This document shows, piece after piece, positions 15,646 to 23,188 of a stretch of 64,000 nucleotides of DNA (within the stretch, counting starts at the first letter, position 1; every line of letters starts with the position of its first letter). A model generated the notes under the pieces. That model searched no databases. It was not told where the DNA came from and saw nothing but the letters and a program-made list of their open reading frames with translations. The stretch is from Raineya sp. Lineage in GTDB: Bacteria > Bacteroidota > Bacteroidia > Cytophagales > Thermonemataceae. Location of the stretch: assembly GCA_025454915.1 (NCBI GenBank), contig JALONN010000009.1, positions 205,061 through 269,060 on the forward strand, given 5' to 3'. A program made the translations under genes and the position numbers.

Positions 15646-16791
15646 TTAACATTTAAAAATTACATAATAGCCATACACTGGAAAAGATTTTCCTTCAACT
15701 CTTTTGGAGCATCTTTTAAATCCAAGTGTTTGTAATGCCTTGCCTAAATTATTACTATTGATTTTTAGACTACTTAGCTGGCTAAGTTTTTCTTGTATCT
15801 CCGAACCTGTTACAAAATCCCCTACAAAATCATTATCAGTTTGTTCACAATATTTATTTACTAATTCCATCTCTGATGTAATTTTTGTAAACTTGGTATT
15901 TCTTAGCTCGTTTTCTGTGATGTCGTCTTGTGTAAGATTTCCACTTTCTCCTGCTAAAAACAGTTTGTATGCCTGCCCCCAAATATTATTGATGTTCACT
16001 TTTTGGGAATAGTCAAAATTTATCTTTTTAATGCTAAAGGCTACCCATCTTACAGAACCTGTGGGGTCGTTTAGAAAATCCTCATTGTTGGTTGATGCAA
16101 AGAAATTAGAAACCCTCTTTGCGTTGGTGGCTTTGGGTTCGTAAGGCAACCTTACTTTTATCATATCCTTAGAGAAATATGTTTTGAGTGTATTCAGGTC
16201 GCTTTTTTCTATGGCTGATAATTCATCAAGATTGATAATAAAATTTGAACTCAAAGCTATCAATCCATCTTTATCAAAACTCATTTCTTCTGTATAATAT
16301 GGCTTTAAATCTTCGGGGCAAAGGAATTTTATAAAACGGGTTTTACCTATATTTTGGCTGGGGCTTACTAATACAAAACATTGTTTATTGAAATGATACC
16401 CTAAAGCACACGCTACACAACGAATAAACATTTTACGAAAAGCATTGTAAAACTGTGGATGCTCGTCTTTATTCTCTAATGTGATAAAATTGCTAAATTC
16501 TGCTATATAATCCTTTTCTTCATCTTCTAACTTCAAATTCTCAAAGTATGCTAAGAATGGGTTATAATCAGTTATAAAGTTACTTCTAAAGAGTGCTTTT
16601 AGTTTATTTTCAGAAATTCTGATAGATGCCTTTTCAAGTTCAATAAATATATCACTTAAATTAGCTGGTTTCCATTCTTCTACCTCATCACTTGTTTTTC
16701 TATATTCTATTTCAAAACTTATTGTATTGCGTCTAAATTTATAGTGATTATTCAAATAATTCTCTGTTAAACTGAATATATCATTTTTCAT
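15646..16791 (-). CDS. VirE/VapE-type P-loop helicase-like protein
   Basis: About 381 residues from MKNDIFSLTE; a Met two codons earlier is equally possible. Visible motifs: P-loop variant SPSQNIGKTRF, Walker B-like FIINLDELSAI, a polar sensor region ASTNNEDFLND and Arg in SVRWVAFSI. This matches the VirE (virulence-associated E) replicative ATPases of phages and islands. The upstream two cistrons supply the parts usually fused to it. It would unwind DNA at the adjacent iteron origin. Confidence 0.85.
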   Translation of the reverse strand: MKNDIFSLTENYLNNHYKFRRNTISFEIEYRKTSDEVEEWKPANLSDIFIELEKASIRISENKLKALFRSNFITDYNPFLAYFENLKLEDEEKDYIAEFSNFITLENKDEHPQFYNAFRKMFIRCVACALGYHFNKQCFVLVSPSQNIGKTRFIKFLCPEDLKPYYTEEMSFDKDGLIALSSNFIINLDELSAIEKSDLNTLKTYFSKDMIKVRLPYEPKATNAKRVSNFFASTNNEDFLNDPTGSVRWVAFSIKKINFDYSQKVNINNIWGQAYKLFLAGESGNLTQDDITENELRNTKFTKITSEMELVNKYCEQTDNDFVGDFVTGSEIQEKLSQLSSLKINSNNLGKALQTLGFKRCSKRVEGKSFPVYGYYVIFKC

Positions 16792-17057
16792 TTCCAAGTG
16801 TATTTAGAATGTTCGTGTATGTTTTGATAAGCCGAATTTGTAGAAGCTACAATCTCTTTTTCTGTGTAGGTTTGTTGTTGGAACATTTCCAAAGCATATT
16901 GCAAAAAATCATCTCTTGGAACTCCATATCTATTGCAGGCACAAGCCAAATAAAATACAAACTCATTTCTATTGCCTTCTAAGAAATGCTTACCTTTCTT
17001 AATTTGGAGGGCTTTTAGTAAACCCTCAAATATTTGTTTTGACTTTAGAGATTCCAT
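16788..17057 (-). CDS. PriCT-like primase C-terminal module, separate cistron
   Basis: About 89 residues from MESLKSKQIF, overlapping the 3' end of the upstream gene by 13 bases. Helical pattern with GNRNEFVFYLACACNRYG and TEKEIVASTNSAYQN resembles the primase C-terminal helical domain that normally sits between the BT4734 N-terminal domain and the VirE ATPase. It also overlaps the ATPase start. Confidence 0.65.
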   Translation of the reverse strand: MESLKSKQIFEGLLKALQIKKGKHFLEGNRNEFVFYLACACNRYGVPRDDFLQYALEMFQQQTYTEKEIVASTNSAYQNIHEHSKYTWK

Positions 17058-17626
17058 GCTTGAGAATGAGGATTTATATGTAAACAAGTATCATAACTTA
17101 CAAAGCAAGGCATACTTAATGCTCTAACTTTGGGGTCTGCTGTAAGATGGTATCTACCCCAAAAATAGCCCCTTAGCTCTCTAAAATTCTTTTCTTGGTC
17201 GTTTGGGTTGGCTTCTACTTTGCAAATGGCTTTTAGCCCTGTTCCTGATGGCGAAACAAACAAGGCAAAAATCATATCATCTTGAGAAAGTTCATAAAAC
17301 ATAGTATCAAAATAATCCCTCATTTGCTGGTCTGCTGGTGGAACATCTGCAGGCAAAGTTTTTGGAATAACTTTATCAAAGTCTATTTGTATAAGCCCTG
17401 AATGCTTTACTAATCCTATATCTTTTCTAACATCAAACACTCCTGATGCTGTAAAGTATGGTAGATTCTTTTTTATTTCGTCTTTCTTGTCGGCTGGGGC
17501 TTTTCTCAATAGTTCTATGAGTTCTTTCCATTTGCCGTTTTTAATCTGCTTTAGAACATCTAAGATGGAACAGTTAAAGCTGGGCTTTACCTGTGTAATT
17601 CCTTGTTTAAAATAACTTACTTCCAT
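17045..17626 (-). CDS. BT4734/VirE N-terminal domain protein (primase-like)
   Basis: 193 residues. The pattern HSGLIQIDFDKV and FALFVSPSGTGLKAICKV, with a C-terminal CFVSYDTCLHIN, matches the BT4734/BF3469-type N-terminal domain of Bacteroidota primase-helicases. First of three overlapping cistrons that together equal one usual polypeptide. A single TTAGACAA box sits at 17639-17646, just upstream. Confidence 0.75.
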   Translation of the reverse strand: MEVSYFKQGITQVKPSFNCSILDVLKQIKNGKWKELIELLRKAPADKKDEIKKNLPYFTASGVFDVRKDIGLVKHSGLIQIDFDKVIPKTLPADVPPADQQMRDYFDTMFYELSQDDMIFALFVSPSGTGLKAICKVEANPNDQEKNFRELRGYFWGRYHLTADPKVRALSMPCFVSYDTCLHINPHSQAWNL

Positions 17627-17722
17627 AATTTTATTTTTTTAGACAAAAAATAACCTGTAAGCCTTTTTAAGGGCTTATTTGAGTAATACAGTAAAATTTA
17701 GATTTTTATAGGTGGGTGGTGA

Positions 17723-18142
17723 TTATAGCTTATTTTCTATTCCTTCTAATACTTTTCTTATTTTAGATAACTGTGTAGCTGTTTCTACTGTCAAATCATT
17801 TAAAATTTGGTTTCTCTGTATAGAAAGGGCTAATAATACCTTTGTTTCTTGGGTTTTAGGAAAGTCTTGTAATAATTTAAGATAATCATCTAAACTTTCT
17901 AAAAAGATTGTATCATTGGCTAAACTTTCATCTGAAAGTGTTTCTTTGGCTAATTCCACAAAACTAACAATATCCCTTTTCCTTCTGAATGCTCTAACTT
18001 CGCAAAAAAGCTCTTCTATGATGTAGTTATAAACCTTGTCGCTATGGTAGTTATCGTTAAAATTTGGCTTTACATTCTCATCAAAGTCTTCAAAACTTAA
18101 TCCATACACTTCTAAAAGTGTTTTTATAGTTTCTGTTTTCAT
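17723..18142 (-). CDS. Hypothetical helical protein
   Basis: 139 residues, soluble, mostly helical, acidic. No recognised motif. It lies upstream of the primase cistrons in the early or replication region and may be a replication accessory protein. Confidence 0.55.
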   Translation of the reverse strand: MKTETIKTLLEVYGLSFEDFDENVKPNFNDNYHSDKVYNYIIEELFCEVRAFRRKRDIVSFVELAKETLSDESLANDTIFLESLDDYLKLLQDFPKTQETKVLLALSIQRNQILNDLTVETATQLSKIRKVLEGIENKL

Positions 18143-18197
18143 TGGAGTAAATATTTAAAATTTAGAAGTTTTAGCCCTCATAAAAGAGGGCTAATAG

Positions 18198-18593
18198 TTA
18201 TTTAGTAGCTTTTTTGCCTTTGGCTGTGATTTTACCGTCTGTTGCTACTGGGAGCTTTTCCTCTTTAGTTTCTGTAACAGTCAAATCTGCGGGGTCGGTG
18301 GTTGGTACTGTCAAATCCACTTTGTCTGCTATCTTTGTTTCCTGCTGAAAACCCTGCTTGAGTAATTCAGCAAGTTCTGCCGTTCCAGTTGTTAATTTTC
18401 CTAATGCCTGTATATTTTGGTGCATTTCATAGATTCGCACCTCTTTCTCTAACTCTTCGGCTTGCTCCTCTGATAAAGGCTTCACTTTACCTGAAACAAA
18501 ATGAATAGCTTTGATAGAACCTTCTCCATTTTGTTCTAATTGCTCAATGTTATTTACATTGATGCGTCCTAAACTTTGGGTTTTTAAAAACAT
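18198..18593 (-). CDS. Hypothetical protein with Thr/Lys-rich tail
   Basis: 131 residues: a compact N-terminal part (about 1-50), a helix, and a low-complexity tail rich in Thr, Asp and Lys ending KGKKATK. No recognised family. It could be a single-strand DNA or packaging-associated protein by its basic tail, but there is no direct support. Confidence 0.5.
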   Translation of the reverse strand: MFLKTQSLGRINVNNIEQLEQNGEGSIKAIHFVSGKVKPLSEEQAEELEKEVRIYEMHQNIQALGKLTTGTAELAELLKQGFQQETKIADKVDLTVPTTDPADLTVTETKEEKLPVATDGKITAKGKKATK

Positions 18594-18695
18594 ATATAAT
18601 TTGGGTTTAAGGTGGCTATTTTTTAAATTAGCAATACAGAAAAGCCAAAATTATATACTCGCTAAAATATTGGGGCTTTTTCCCTCTCGGCTTGT

Positions 18696-18722
18696 CCTCC
18701 AGTCGTTAAGTGGAGGTTTTTT
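18696..18722 (+). terminator. Leader hairpin with T run before the 51-residue gene
   Basis: CCTCCA (18696-18701) pairs with TGGAGG (18711-18716), followed by six T. It lies 22 bases before the start of the plus-strand gene at 18745, so it could act as an attenuator of that gene or end a short upstream RNA. Confidence 0.6.
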
Positions 18723-18744
18723 AACAATCAAACTTTTTTAAACT

Positions 18745-18900
18745 ATGGAAAACTCCATCGTAAAAGTATCTGATAAAGCTGATTTAACTTTCACAACTCC
18801 TTTTGGAAAAGTGGAACTAAACGGCGAAACTGCAAACTTTGCCGTATTTTGCGGTTTTTTAGTTTGCTTGGCATACTTTACAGCTAAAGCTGTAAAATAA
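18745..18900 (+). CDS. 51-residue membrane protein in a solitary plus-strand cassette
   Basis: MENSIVKVSDKADLTF at the start, a Thr/Pro/Gly-rich middle and a C-terminal TM helix (FAVFCGFLVCLAYF) with a Lys tail. Only gene on the plus strand within the 4.9-19.7 kb minus-strand region. Bracketed by a hairpin with a T run 22 bases upstream and an intrinsic terminator 5 bases downstream. Size and layout recall small membrane proteins of tailless phages. Confidence 0.65.
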   Translation: MENSIVKVSDKADLTFTTPFGKVELNGETANFAVFCGFLVCLAYFTAKAVK

Positions 18901-18905
18901 ACCAG

Positions 18906-18926
18906 AGCCTCCGAAAGGGGGCTTTT
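18906..18926 (+). terminator. Terminator of the 51-residue gene
   Basis: AGCCTCC and GGGGGCT around a GAAA tetraloop, then TTTT, on plus. Confidence 0.8.
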
Positions 18927-19008
18927 CTGTTTGCTAAAATCTTCAAAGAACGTTTACCCCAAATTTTGGGGATTGTGGGGCTTTTGCCCTATTTCAAGGG
19001 TTTCTTTT

Positions 19009-19236
19009 TTATTTAAAAAATTCTTTAAGCTCCTTATAGATGAAATTGCCAAACAATGGTATTATCATCATCTTAATACAAACCAATAGTAAGATTATTA
19101 CATCTTGGTTATTTATGCTTTCATTTATAAGACATTGAACAATATAAATGCTTATAGCAAAAGGCATTACTATATTGGCTATTAACCAAACGAAGTAAAA
19201 AAAGTAAAACAAGACTGCTATATTTTCTTTTTTCAT
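19009..19236 (-). CDS. 75-residue two-TM protein
   Basis: Two hydrophobic segments (about 8-32 and 44-62) and a charged C-terminus (YKELKEFFK). The start region and 3' flank are nearly duplicated around the 49-residue gene at 19299-19448, indicating a local duplication. Function unknown. Confidence 0.6.
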   Translation of the reverse strand: MKKENIAVLFYFFYFVWLIANIVMPFAISIYIVQCLINESINNQDVIILLLVCIKMMIIPLFGNFIYKELKEFFK

Positions 19237-19298
19237 AAGATTTAAGATTTTTTCATTGTTTTTAAATTGAACTCTTTAGCCCTTTTTATCTTTTATCC

Positions 19299-19448
19299 CT
19301 ATTTCAAGGGTTTCTTTTCAGTTTTTTCTTTTTTTTCTTTCAAAATCAACCTTTCAAGCCAAAGAATATATCTTACAGAAATAAAGAACATAGGAGGTAC
19401 TACAAGTATTAAACCTATTACAAGCAATATATTTTTTAATGTTTCCAT
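19299..19448 (-). CDS. 49-residue single-TM protein
   Basis: Starts METLKNILLVIG; one TM helix of about 20 residues, then a basic tail (LKEKKEKTEKKPLK). The start context, about 45 bases around the ATG, is close to that of the 75-residue gene and the stop lies in a repeated block, so both come from a duplication followed by divergence. Confidence 0.6.
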   Translation of the reverse strand: METLKNILLVIGLILVVPPMFFISVRYILWLERLILKEKKEKTEKKPLK

Positions 19449-19460
19449 AAGATTCAAGAC

Positions 19461-19733
19461 TTATTTCATTGTTTTTAAATTCAACTCTTTAGGTTTTTCT
19501 ACACTTTTATTATTCAAAATATAAAATAGCTTCATAGTATCACCACCTGTAAAAAAGTTTGCTAACTCTTGCATTTTTTTTATACTCAAGTCTTCAACAT
19601 CCTTTTTCTTGAAATTATGCCAATTCTGTCTTAGAAAACTTTTTTTGAAGTTCTCTACTTGCCGAACTGTAAAATTTTCGTTTAAAAATGATTCTACTTT
19701 CATACTGACGAGTTGTATAAATTTCTTTGACAT
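19461..19733 (-). CDS. Hypothetical protein divergent from the repressor
   Basis: 90 residues (80 if the second Met, at 19703, is used). Soluble, basic, helical. The first gene of the leftward early side, separated from the repressor by a palindrome-rich region, the position where a Cro-like or antirepressor protein would lie. No HTH is evident. Confidence 0.5.
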   Translation of the reverse strand: MSKKFIQLVSMKVESFLNENFTVRQVENFKKSFLRQNWHNFKKKDVEDLSIKKMQELANFFTGGDTMKLFYILNNKSVEKPKELNLKTMK

Positions 19734-19755
19734 TTGTCAAAATTGGTATTACATT

Positions 19756-19838
19756 TGTCAATAATATATTGACATTACAAAGATGTAAAGTAAAATTTTA
19801 CAAAGCAATATTTTGACAAAAAATATTTTACAAATGTA
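19756..19838. promoter_or_regulatory. Divergent operator region of the Element 1 repressor
   Basis: Contains TGTCAAT/ATTGACA (19756-19774), the perfect palindrome GTAAAATTTTAC (19790-19801) and TTTACAAATGTA (19827-19838) overlapping the repressor start. The last shares its half site with the palindromes at 4796-4846 and 5455-5470. Confidence 0.65.
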
Positions 19839-20508
19839 TTTAGATAAAATAGAAATACTTAGAAATAAGGCTAATGTAAGTAAAGAAAAAATTTACACAG
19901 CTTTAGATATTACAAGACAACGTTATAATCAAAAAGAAAATCAGAATAATTTTACCTTAAAGGATTTAGAGATAATAGCTAATCTTTTCCAAGTTCCGAT
20001 AACTTATTTTTTTGAAAGTTCCACAGAGAAACAAAATGAGATGAGTAGCAATGTAGAGTGGGTAGATGAGAGTAAGATAAAAAAAATAAAAGTTCCTGTA
20101 TTGCCCGTTGAGGCGTTTGCGTCATTTTTGGAGAGTGTAGATAGTGGCAAACTATTGCAAGAGGTAGAAATGGAATTTGACACCATAGAGAAAATTCCAC
20201 ACATTAAATATGATAAACTTACAGCTATTGCCAAAATTTCGGGCAATAGCATGTATCCACATTATAAAAGTGGTGCAAAAGTTTTGTGTACTTTCATTAC
20301 AGACGGTAATTGGGAGTTTACAAGGGGTGCTTGTGTAATCAGTCTAAAAAATGGAATGGTGCTATTTAAAAGAGTAAAAGCAGGACTTGTAAAAAATAGT
20401 TTACATCTTATATCTGATAACGAACTTGGTGGAGAAATGGAAATACAAATAGCAGATATTTTGGCTATGTGGCGTGCCGAATACAAGACCTATGAACCAG
20501 CAGAATAA
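19834..20508 (+). CDS. LexA/CI-like repressor (XRE HTH plus S24 peptidase)
   Basis: 224 residues from the ATG at 19834; a TTG start at 19813 is less likely. N-terminal HTH (about 15-65, with TRQRYNQKENQNNFTLKDLE) and a C-terminal LexA-like S24 domain with the Ser region ISGNSMYPHYKSG and the Lys region around MVLFKRVKAG. Such repressors maintain lysogeny and self-cleave on RecA activation. The cleavage dipeptide cannot be placed with certainty. Confidence 0.9.
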   Translation: MYLDKIEILRNKANVSKEKIYTALDITRQRYNQKENQNNFTLKDLEIIANLFQVPITYFFESSTEKQNEMSSNVEWVDESKIKKIKVPVLPVEAFASFLESVDSGKLLQEVEMEFDTIEKIPHIKYDKLTAIAKISGNSMYPHYKSGAKVLCTFITDGNWEFTRGACVISLKNGMVLFKRVKAGLVKNSLHLISDNELGGEMEIQIADILAMWRAEYKTYEPAE

Positions 20509-20532
20509 TAAACCTATAAACTTTTCAATTTT

Positions 20533-20943
20533 ATGAAAAAAACATCAGCTTTCACACTTTTTTTAATGATTTTGTCAATTCTTGCTTTTGGACAAAACAT
20601 AAATTACAAAACATTAAAAACAACTGAAAAATATAGTTTTTTCAGTAAAGATGGAAGGGGAGTAGAGTTTTATGCAGAGTTCTATGTACATAAAAAAGAT
20701 TTATTTGGAAAGACAAAAGTAGTAGGATATTTATCATTTACAGACCAAAACGGACAAAATAAAACACTAACATTTACGAGAAAAAAACAATTTGGAAATT
20801 ATACAAACGCTTTTGGTAGCTATACATTTGATGACATAAATGGATATTTTTCACTGACAGGAAACGGAAAAGGGAGAGGAGGCAAAACATTACAAATTTT
20901 TGAAGGTGGTGAGGAAACATATTTAGGAGAAACAAGATATTGA
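20533..20943 (+). CDS. Secreted beta-rich cargo protein
   Basis: 136 residues. Signal peptide (ends near LAFGQ), then a beta-rich domain with many Gly and Thr and a C-terminal TYLGETRY. No recognised family. It lies between the repressor and the right att site, the usual place for lysogenic conversion genes. Confidence 0.6.
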   Translation: MKKTSAFTLFLMILSILAFGQNINYKTLKTTEKYSFFSKDGRGVEFYAEFYVHKKDLFGKTKVVGYLSFTDQNGQNKTLTFTRKKQFGNYTNAFGSYTFDDINGYFSLTGNGKGRGGKTLQIFEGGEETYLGETRY

Positions 20944-20990
20944 TAACTTGCCATCAATAGTGTTCAAAAAAGTATATGAAGAAAAATTTT

Positions 20991-21046
20991 GCGTCAGTTT
21001 TGCGTCAGTAATACCCAAAAAATACTAAAAAATATTACTCGTCAGT
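20991..21046 (+). repeat. Putative recombinase arm-type sites, right end
   Basis: GCGTCAGT at 20991-20998 and 21002-21009 and CGTCAGT at 21040-21046, matching the motifs at 3602-3619. Confidence 0.6.
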
Positions 21047-21100
21047 GAGTAAAAAGTGTAAATAAATGAAAATTAAAGGCTTATATTGTAGAATTGATAT

Positions 21101-21115
21101 TCCCGTCCATTCCGC
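21101..21115 (+). repeat. att core copy 2 (junction of Elements 1 and 2)
   Basis: TCCCGTCCATTCCGC, identical to the tRNA-Asp 3' end at 3543-3557. The following AAC is shared with the third copy at 35875. Confidence 0.9.
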
Positions 21116-21134
21116 AACTAAATGTAATTATAGT

Positions 21135-21172
21135 AAAAAAAGGGTACTAAATAAAAATAGTACCCTTTTTCT
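21135..21172 (+). terminator. Terminator after att copy 2
   Basis: AAAGGGTACTA/TAGTACCCTTT hairpin then a T run. It is the Element 2 counterpart of the tRNA terminator. The interval 21173-21289 holds no gene and probably contains the integrase promoter. Confidence 0.85.
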
Positions 21173-21289
21173 TTTCTCTCTTTGGGTTACTTATTCGGTT
21201 GCCCCTTCAATTTCTCTCGGTGTCCCTCTTGGTAAAGTTGCATGAAAAATGCTTGGTATTTTCTCTTTTTATGGTAGAAACTCAAAAAT

Positions 21290-22465
21290 ATGAAAATCCT
21301 TTTTTGGATTCGCAAGGCGAAAAAAAACAAGGTCAATACATCTCCTTTGTATTGTCGTATCACAGTTGAGGGCGTACGCTCTCCTGATTTTAGTACATCT
21401 GTTAGGGTAAATCCTACGGAATGGAACGCAAAGGCTCAAAAAATAGATGGTAATTCGGATTCTGTGAAAATTAGAAACTCTAAATTATCTACTATTAAAA
21501 ATCGTCTGGACTTAATCTATTTGGATTTAGAAACTAAACAAGTCCATTTTTCTGCAAGAACTATCTATGATATTTACTTTGGAAAAAAGAAAGATATTAG
21601 TTTCTCGGAGGCAATAGAAATGTATCAGAATTACAAAACAAAAACAGTAAAAAAGGAATCTACCAAAGATAAAATAAAATCCCTACTCAAAAATATTTCT
21701 TCTTATTCCTCTAAAAATGGTTTATCCTCTAAAATAATTCATGAAATTTCTCCGAGTGATATTGAAAATATGCTTTTCTATTTCTCCCAACAACTCAATA
21801 ATAAAGGTAAAAAATGGAGTAATGACCATATAGCAAAACATTTAGGGCATATCAAAGGAGTTTTTAAATACTGTATAAAGTTTGGTTATATGAGTTCTAC
21901 CAATAGAATAGATTTTGTAGAATGGCATAAAGATAAGCCCAAAGACTTAATTTATTTAACATCTGAAGAACTGGCAAGATTAGAAAATTTTGAAAGTGTA
22001 GAACGTCTGGAACGTATCAAAGATGTATTTTTATTTGCTTGCTATACTGGTTTGAGTTATTCAGATTTAAAAAAACTTTCTGATGATGACTTCTTTACTG
22101 GTATAGATGGTAGAAAATGGCTTTCTATTTCAAGACAAAAAACTGAAAATCCTGTAAAATTACCTCTCATACAAAGGGCTGTAAATATTATTGATAAATA
22201 CGGAGGCTTGGGAAAACTTCCAATACTGACAAATCAAAAATATAATGCCTACCTCAAAGAAATTGACACAATTTGTAAAATAAACAAAGAACTTACTACC
22301 CACGTAGCAAGGAAAACCTTTTGTGTAATGGCTTTGAATGTGTGGGATGTTCCAATAGAAACAGTTTCGGCAATGGCTGGACATAAGAAAATACAAACTA
22401 CACAAAAATATTACCTTACAGTTTTAGAAAAGAAAATCAGTAGGGATATGCAAAAAGTTTTGTAG
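21290..22465 (+). CDS. Tyrosine recombinase (integrase) of Element 2, Bacteroidota type
   Basis: 391 residues: Arm DNA-binding domain (about 1-90, MKILFWIRKAKKNK), SAM-like domain (about 100-205) and catalytic domain. In the Arg I position the sequence reads YTGLSYSDL, the substitution known from CTnDOT-type recombinases. HVARKTF (HxxR), GHKKIQTT and the terminal Tyr in QKYY are present. It would act at the tRNA-Asp core 175 bases upstream. The two elements' recombinases are only distantly related. Confidence 0.92.
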   Translation: MKILFWIRKAKKNKVNTSPLYCRITVEGVRSPDFSTSVRVNPTEWNAKAQKIDGNSDSVKIRNSKLSTIKNRLDLIYLDLETKQVHFSARTIYDIYFGKKKDISFSEAIEMYQNYKTKTVKKESTKDKIKSLLKNISSYSSKNGLSSKIIHEISPSDIENMLFYFSQQLNNKGKKWSNDHIAKHLGHIKGVFKYCIKFGYMSSTNRIDFVEWHKDKPKDLIYLTSEELARLENFESVERLERIKDVFLFACYTGLSYSDLKKLSDDDFFTGIDGRKWLSISRQKTENPVKLPLIQRAVNIIDKYGGLGKLPILTNQKYNAYLKEIDTICKINKELTTHVARKTFCVMALNVWDVPIETVSAMAGHKKIQTTQKYYLTVLEKKISRDMQKVL

Positions 22466-22471
22466 TTAGTT

Positions 22472-22506
22472 GGTAGGGGTGAAGGCTGTAAAGCCTGCCC
22501 CCTACC
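22472..22506. repeat. 35-base hairpin, copy 1
   Basis: GGTAGGGG pairs with CCCCTACC, with an inner AGGCT/AGCCT pair around GTAA. An identical copy is at 25507-25541. No T run follows closely, so its role as a terminator is uncertain. Confidence 0.7.
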
Positions 22507-22513
22507 TTTTTCA

Positions 22514-22633
22514 AAGTGATACCAAAAACAGCCTTGGAGCTGCTGCCCCTGGTTCAATTTTGGTATCACTTTTTATAGAAATCGGAGGTGATCATTCACC
22601 TGCAGATGAAAAAAATCTTGCTTTTTGGTATCA
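22514..22633 (+). repeat. Dispersed GGTATCA repeat, copy A
   Basis: About 120 bp. It contains AAGTGATACCAAAA/TTTTGGTATCACTT as an inverted pair, then GGAGGTGATC (22584-22593), an ATG after 12 bases and a terminal TTTTTGGTATCA. Closely related to copies B (24386) and C (30714, minus). Its right end supplies the stop codon of the gene at 22631. Confidence 0.75.
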
Positions 22634-23104
22634 GATATTTACATCTCTTGCAAAAACATCTTTAAAGCCTATATTTTCCCAAACATACGTATTTGTTCTG
22701 TAAACATAGGATTGTACTATGATTCTGGCAGGGTAATCAAAACCTTTTCCACGATAAGAAATAGTATTATAAAGGCTAAATGTAGTACCTAAAGTATTTA
22801 TTTGTGTTTCGTACCATTGGGAAGGACTTTGAAAAGTATTGTTTAGATAATTATATTCATGAACTCTGAAACGGATTTTTTTTATATGTCCTTCGGTGTT
22901 CTCCTGTCCATTATCTGTTTTAAACTGCCAAATATATACCTGAAATTCAGTTTCTCTGTCTAAAACTCTACTGAATGGATAAGATGATAAATTTAGATAA
23001 TTTAAACGCCTTGCGTTTTCTTCTTTTTCTGGTGGCTCTATGGGCTTTTGATTACAGCCAAATACAAGTGATAAGCTAACCAAAATAAAAACTAATTTTT
23101 TCAT
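22631..23104 (-). CDS. Lipoprotein
   Basis: 157 residues with a signal peptide and lipobox SLVFGC. The mature part is beta-rich and aromatic, without a recognised domain. The stop lies in the right end of repeat A. An ATCAAA/TTTGAT box (23156-23171) is upstream. Confidence 0.65.
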   Translation of the reverse strand: MKKLVFILVSLSLVFGCNQKPIEPPEKEENARRLNYLNLSSYPFSRVLDRETEFQVYIWQFKTDNGQENTEGHIKKIRFRVHEYNYLNNTFQSPSQWYETQINTLGTTFSLYNTISYRGKGFDYPARIIVQSYVYRTNTYVWENIGFKDVFARDVNI

Positions 23105-23155
23105 ACTACATTTTGTGTTTGATGGAATACAAAAATTTTAGAATTTATTTTAATA

Positions 23156-23171
23156 ATCAAATTAGTTTGAT
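23156..23171. promoter_or_regulatory. ATCAAATT-type operator-like box
   Basis: ATCAAATTAGTTTGAT, with 6-bp arms around TTAG, upstream of the lipoprotein gene. Similar boxes occur at 26466, 26497 and 35298 in Element 2. Confidence 0.45.
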
Positions 23172-23188
23172 TAATTATTTATTGTCTT

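Larger units (their letters stand above)
3543..21115. mobile_element. Element 1: integrated prophage-like element, about 17.6 kb
   Basis: Bounded by direct repeats of the tRNA-Asp 3' end. It contains a tyrosine recombinase at the left, an S24 repressor at the right, a VirE-type replication module, an iteron array and about 20 minus-strand genes rich in small membrane proteins, with an endolysin and a peptidoglycan-binding protein. No terminase, portal, tail or FtsK/HerA-like packaging ATPase is visible. The best reading is a temperate tailless membrane-containing virus, or less likely a satellite or decayed element. Structural assignments are inference. Confidence 0.8.

Noticed and set aside
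4919..19733. Terminase, portal, tail or packaging ATPase in Element 1
   Set aside because: No product shows the motifs; the only clear P-loop is the VirE-type replication ATPase.
22469..22703. 77-residue plus-strand frame spanning the hairpin and repeat A
   Set aside because: It reads across two repeats into the antisense of the lipoprotein gene.
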